Positions 12,910-14,290 of a stretch of DNA of 14,290 bases are shown piece after piece. The position numbers and the translations under genes are program-made. The stretch spans positions 1 to 14,290 of the forward strand of contig JAFMSC010000057.1 of the NCBI GenBank assembly GCA_017353825.1. The letters are read 5' to 3'. The notes beneath the pieces are model-generated. The model was not told where the DNA came from. It searched no databases and saw nothing but the letters and a program-made list of their open reading frames with translations. The stretch's first letter is position 1, and each line of letters begins with the position of its first letter. This DNA is from Hyphomicrobiaceae bacterium (GTDB taxonomy: Bacteria > Pseudomonadota > Alphaproteobacteria > Rhizobiales > Hyphomicrobiaceae).

Positions 12910-14199
12910 ATGCGCATTCTCCTCATCAACGTCCCGCATCCCTCCATTGGCAGCCGCATTCCCGATGATCACCTGCCTCCGCTCGGCCTTCTCGCCGTTG
13001 GTGGGCCTCTGATCGACGACGGTCACGATGTTCGGCTCATCGACGGCGAGTTCGGGCCGATGCCCCTGGTGAACGTGGTGGCCGCGGCCGCGGGCTGGGC
13101 TCCCCAGGCCGTCCTATTCGGTCACTCCGGCTCGACCTCCGGCCATCCCGTGATCCGTGAGGCGGCGCGCGGCGTTGCCGCCGCACTTCCCGGCGTTCCC
13201 ATCGTCTACGGCGGCGTATTCCCCACCTATCACTGGCGCGAGATCCTCACCGATGAGCCCTATGTCACGGCTATTGTCCGCGGCGAGGGCGAGGAGACCG
13301 TGCGCCGCCTGATGCGGGCCATCGACACGGGCTCGCCTCTCGACGATGTTCCCGGCATCGCCTACCTTGCGGCCGGCACCCCGCAGGCGACGCGCCCGGC
13401 GCCGGTCATTGCCGACCTTGATGCCTACCGGATCGGCTGGGAACTGATCGACCACGCCCGCTACAGCTATTGGGGCGGACTGCGCGCCGTCGTCGTGCAG
13501 TTCTCGCGCGGCTGCCCGCATCTGTGCACCTACTGCGGTCAGCGCGGCTTCTGGACCCGCTGGCGGCATCGCGACCCGGTGCTGTTTGCCAACGAGCTGG
13601 CACGCCTCAACCGCGAGCAGGGCGTGAAAGTCATCAACTTCGCGGACGAGAACCCGACCGTGTCGAAGAAGGTCTGGAAGACGTTTCTGGAGGCGCTGAT
13701 CACCGAGAAGGTGGATCTCATCCTGGTTGGTTCGACGCGCGCTGACGACATCGTGCGGGACGCCGACATTCTCGACCTCTACAAGAAGGCAGGCTGGCAG
13801 CGGTTCCTGCTCGGCATGGAGCACACCGACGTGAGGACGCTCGCGCTGATCCGCAAGGGCGGTGCCACGGTCACCGACCGCGAAGCGATCAGGCTGCTGC
13901 GCCGGCACGGCATCCTGTCGATGGCCACCTGGGTGGTGGGGTTCGAGGAGGAGACCGACCGCGACCACTGGCGCGGCCTGCGCCAGCTCATGGCCTACGA
14001 CCCCGACCAAATCCAGATGCTGTACGTGACGCCGCACCGCTGGACGCCCTATTTCCGTGTTGCGGCCGACCGCCCGGTGATCCAGGCGGACCGGAGGCGC
14101 TGGGACTACAAGCACCAGGTACTGGCCACGCGCCACATGCCGCCTTGGCGTGTGCTCCTGTGGTTCAAGCTCACCGAGGTGATGCTTCAGGCGCGGTAA
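12910..14199 (+). CDS. Cobalamin-binding radical SAM protein, BchE-like
   Basis: The 429-residue product has an N-terminal B12-binding domain (MRILLINVPHPSIGSRIPDD; DDGHDV; LFGHSGSTSGHP about 70-80; VYGGVFPTYHW about 99-109; RGEGEE 124-129). A radical SAM core follows with the cluster motif SRGCPHLCTYC (C202, C206, C209), then NFADENPTVSKK, GSTRADDIVRDADILDLYKK, FLLGMEHTD and YDPDQIQMLYVTPHRWTPYF. The sequence resembles proteins annotated as BchE, the oxygen-independent Mg-protoporphyrin monomethyl ester cyclase. However, such proteins as I recall them run roughly 100 residues further; here the stop follows LTEVMLQAR. No other bacteriochlorophyll gene is in the window. It starts 63 bp after the cis-prenyltransferase and is probably cotranscribed, so a prenyl- or terpenoid-related substrate is also possible. 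Confidence 0.85.
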   Translation: MRILLINVPHPSIGSRIPDDHLPPLGLLAVGGPLIDDGHDVRLIDGEFGPMPLVNVVAAAAGWAPQAVLFGHSGSTSGHPVIREAARGVAAALPGVPIVYGGVFPTYHWREILTDEPYVTAIVRGEGEETVRRLMRAIDTGSPLDDVPGIAYLAAGTPQATRPAPVIADLDAYRIGWELIDHARYSYWGGLRAVVVQFSRGCPHLCTYCGQRGFWTRWRHRDPVLFANELARLNREQGVKVINFADENPTVSKKVWKTFLEALITEKVDLILVGSTRADDIVRDADILDLYKKAGWQRFLLGMEHTDVRTLALIRKGGATVTDREAIRLLRRHGILSMATWVVGFEEETDRDHWRGLRQLMAYDPDQIQMLYVTPHRWTPYFRVAADRPVIQADRRRWDYKHQVLATRHMPPWRVLLWFKLTEVMLQAR

Positions 14200-14224
14200 C
14201 TACTCACCCCTCTGCGGCGTTGTG

Positions 14225-14241
14225 ACTCGGGTCTGACGAGT
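14225..14241. repeat. Weak inverted repeat after the radical SAM gene
   Basis: ACTCG (14225-14229) and CGAGT (14237-14241) form a 5-bp stem 25 nt after the stop. There is no T-tract. Nothing else is recognisable from 14200 to the window end. Confidence 0.25.
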
Positions 14242-14290
14242 TGAACCCACTGCGGCAAGCTGATTCACGCTTGCCATGTCGCAGGGAAAG

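Noticed and set aside
1..14290. CRISPR arrays, insertion sequences, rRNA or prophage genes
   Set aside because: No regularly spaced repeats, transposase or integrase motifs, or RNA gene signatures were seen on either strand.

Overview
The window is GC-rich, densely packed bacterial DNA. Gene content and order point to an alphaproteobacterium, probably of the Hyphomicrobiales. The main clues are the ispH-thrB-rnhA cluster, the APH-fold type of homoserine kinase, a tandem glycine riboswitch ahead of gcvT, and a BchE-like B12/radical-SAM protein. The organism is inferred from family knowledge; no rRNA or other marker gene is present.

Layout, left to right. (1) 1-1160, minus strand: the 5' part of gcvT (glycine cleavage T protein), cut by the window edge, with its tandem glycine riboswitch and a sigma70-like promoter. 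(2) 1386-1483: a compact group of inverted repeats. (3) 1475-2098, minus: a predicted lipoprotein. (4) 2337-4841, plus: ispH, thrB and rnhA, an isoprenoid, threonine and RNA/DNA-hybrid housekeeping operon with tight spacing. (5) 4832-5974, minus: a small exported PsiF-type protein and a membrane-anchored J-domain protein with a repetitive tail, separated by a 12-bp hairpin. (6) 5975-7097: more than 1.1 kb with no convincing gene but several repeats and hairpins. (7) 7098-9607, plus: a translationally coupled pair. The first is an exported spermidine-synthase-like protein. The second joins the membrane domain usually found in fused MFS/spermidine synthases to a C-terminal SMP-30/gluconolactonase propeller. 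(8) 9608-10075: an intergenic region with a possible frameshifted mini-ORF. (9) 10076-11002: a DUF2891-type protein. (10) 11030-14199, plus: a six-helix membrane protein overlapping a winged-helix regulator gene, then a cis-prenyltransferase (UppS family), then a short BchE-like cobalamin/radical-SAM protein.

The most interesting unit is the last one. Two near-identical palindromes sharing CTTTGC-N3-GCAAAG lie at 11056-11070, overlapping a putative -10 box ahead of the membrane-protein/regulator pair, and at 12086-12102, between an intrinsic terminator and the cis-prenyltransferase. This suggests that the small regulator controls both its own operon and a prenyl-chain/radical-SAM operon. The second point of interest is the membrane/lactonase fusion and its exported aminopropyltransferase-like partner, which have intact lactonase ligands but lack the usual polyamine-synthase signature. 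Functions for both units are inferences from domain content and arrangement.
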